Source: Leekyejoonella antrihumi
GTDB taxonomy: Bacteria > Actinomycetota > Actinomycetes > Actinomycetales > Dermatophilaceae
Reading direction: 5' to 3'
Assembly (NCBI RefSeq): GCF_007845645.1
Contig: NZ_VCQV01000009.1
Span: forward strand, 1 to 64,000
DNA: 64,000 bases
The translations under genes were made by a program, and so were the position numbers. The notes beneath the pieces are model-generated. The model did no database searches and had not been told where the DNA came from. It saw only the letters and a program-made list of their open reading frames with translations. Positions 63,186 through 64,000 of the stretch are shown here, piece by piece. How positions within the stretch are numbered: position 1 is the first letter of the stretch; each line of letters opens with the position of its first letter.

Positions 63186-63806
63186 ATGGCCAGGTACGTC
63201 GACGTGCACCCCAAGGACCCCCAGTCGCGCCGCATCGCGCAAGTGGTGGACCTGCTCCGCGACGGCGGGCTGATCGCCTACCCGACCGACTCGTGCTTCG
63301 CGCTCGGCTGCATGCTGGGCAACGCCGAGGGCAAGGACCGCATCGTGCGCATCCGGCACCTGAACGACAAGCACCACTTCACCCTCGTATGCCGCGACTT
63401 CGCTCAGCTCGGCCAGCTGGTCCAGATCGACAACAGCGTGTTCCGCGCGATCAAGGCGGCAACCCCGGGGCAGTACACCTTCATCCTGCCCGCCACCTCC
63501 GAGGTGCCGCGGCGGCTGATGCAGCCCAAGAAGCGCACGGTCGGCGTGCGGATCGTCGATCACCCGGTGGTCCGCGTGCTGCTGGAGCAGCTGGGGGAGC
63601 CGCTGCTGTCGAGCACGCTGTTGCTTCCCGACCACGACGAGCCGCTGACCGACGGGTGGCAGATCAAGGACGAGCTCGACCATCAGGTCGATGCCGTGAT
63701 CGACTCGGGTGAGTGCGGACTCGAGCCCACAACCGTCATCGACTTCTCCGGCGGCGTCCCAGAGATCGTGCGTGTCGGCGCGGGCGATCCGACTCCGTTC
63801 GAGTAG
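63186..63806 (+). CDS. Sua5/YciO/YrdC-family protein
   Basis: This 206-residue YrdC-fold protein has GGLIAYPTDSCFALGCMLGN and KDRIVRIRHLNDKHHFTLVCRDF (ATP/threonine carbamoyl-AMP site), then AATPGQYTFILPATSEVPRR. The sequence is closer to the YciO branch than to TsaC/Sua5, so an RNA-binding or threonylcarbamoyl-AMP role is possible. ATG 63186 has TACGGT 6 nt upstream and no RBS; GTG 63180 is an alternative start. Confidence 0.88.
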   Translation: MARYVDVHPKDPQSRRIAQVVDLLRDGGLIAYPTDSCFALGCMLGNAEGKDRIVRIRHLNDKHHFTLVCRDFAQLGQLVQIDNSVFRAIKAATPGQYTFILPATSEVPRRLMQPKKRTVGVRIVDHPVVRVLLEQLGEPLLSSTLLLPDHDEPLTDGWQIKDELDHQVDAVIDSGECGLEPTTVIDFSGGVPEIVRVGAGDPTPFE

Positions 63807-63858
63807 ATCCGGAGCGTTGCCGCCGGATCGAAGGTGTCGTCTGCATAGGCTGTGCCCC

Positions 63859-64000
63859 ATGATCATCGTGACCACACCTGACATCCCCGGTTTCCGGATC
63901 CTCGGCACCTACGGTGAGGTCTTCGGCCTGACCGTGCGGTCTCGCAACATCGGCTCCAACATCGGTGCCGGCTTCAAGGCCATGGCCGGCGGCGAGATGA
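63859..64000 (+). CDS. YbjQ/UPF0145-family protein, partial at window end
   Basis: The first 47 residues (IIVTTPDIPGFRILGTYGEV, then LTVRSRNIGSNIGAGFKAMAGGE) match the N-terminus of the YbjQ family, a putative heavy-metal-binding or stress-related pentameric beta-barrel. The reading frame is open to the last base, so the end is outside the window. TAGGCT lies 7 nt before the ATG and no RBS is visible, again a leaderless pattern. Confidence 0.85.
   Translation, partial: MIIVTTPDIPGFRILGTYGEVFGLTVRSRNIGSNIGAGFKAMAGGEM

Overview
The window is high-GC, gene-dense DNA from an actinobacterium, most likely a member of the order Micrococcales (Dermacoccaceae/Intrasporangiaceae-like). The case rests on the GC-rich third codon positions, many GTG starts, a WhiB protein, a DUF429-RelA/SpoT protein of mycobacterial type, and a block from 45.4 to 54.1 kb whose order (CDP-alcohol phosphatidyltransferase, DUF881, Sbp, DUF881, gcvH, FHA/GarA, MerR, DUF151, MerR, gcvP) matches Rv1822-Rv1832 of Mycobacterium tuberculosis. 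The genus is an inference.

Left part (0-8.9 kb): an edge without genes that holds an inverted repeat and a decayed tRNA-like piece. Next comes a nitrogen-compound catabolic cluster: an M20 amidohydrolase, a FluG-type amidohydrolase and an APC permease, transcribed away from a glutamine-synthetase-like gamma-glutamylating enzyme and an RpiR regulator. A Nudix hydrolase and a deaminase/chlorohydrolase-like amidohydrolase follow. From 9 to 21.5 kb lie a dual-domain RNase H-like/(p)ppGpp synthetase, an acyl-CoA synthetase, a DUF2231 membrane protein and a complete operon for a form II molybdenum hydroxylase: MocA-like, MoxR/CoxD, CoxE, XdhC/CoxF, small, large and medium subunits, and CoxG. The large subunit has AYRGAGR, so this is not a proven CO dehydrogenase and its substrate is unknown.

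Middle part (21.5-45.4 kb): an L,D-transpeptidase lipoprotein, an NTF2-flavin monooxygenase fusion, an ANT-like nucleotidyltransferase, TerD and WhiB. A carbohydrate region follows: XylA, a DHA2 exporter with its MarR regulator, a PfkB kinase, a GH4 glycosidase, a large LuxR (LAL) activator and a GH15 trehalase/glucoamylase. Then come an unusual HTH-HEAT protein, an ABC-2 exporter facing its GbsR-type regulator across a symmetric promoter region, and FdhD.

Right part (45.4-64 kb): the conserved cell-envelope/glycine-cleavage block with a glycine riboswitch before gcvP, a 54-bp perfect palindrome between convergent genes, an aminotransferase, SbcCD, a GCS2-type glutamate-cysteine ligase homologue, a histidine phosphatase, OsmC, DUF1697, a YciO/Sua5-type protein and the start of a YbjQ-type gene.

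The most unusual items are the split FluG-like cluster, the orphan HTH-HEAT protein at 39.8 kb, the 59-bp duplication that creates a coupled 20-codon ORF between sbp and DUF881, the symmetric GbsR/ABC intergenic region, the 54-bp palindrome, and a recurring TAnnnT-(6-7 nt)-start pattern that suggests many leaderless genes.
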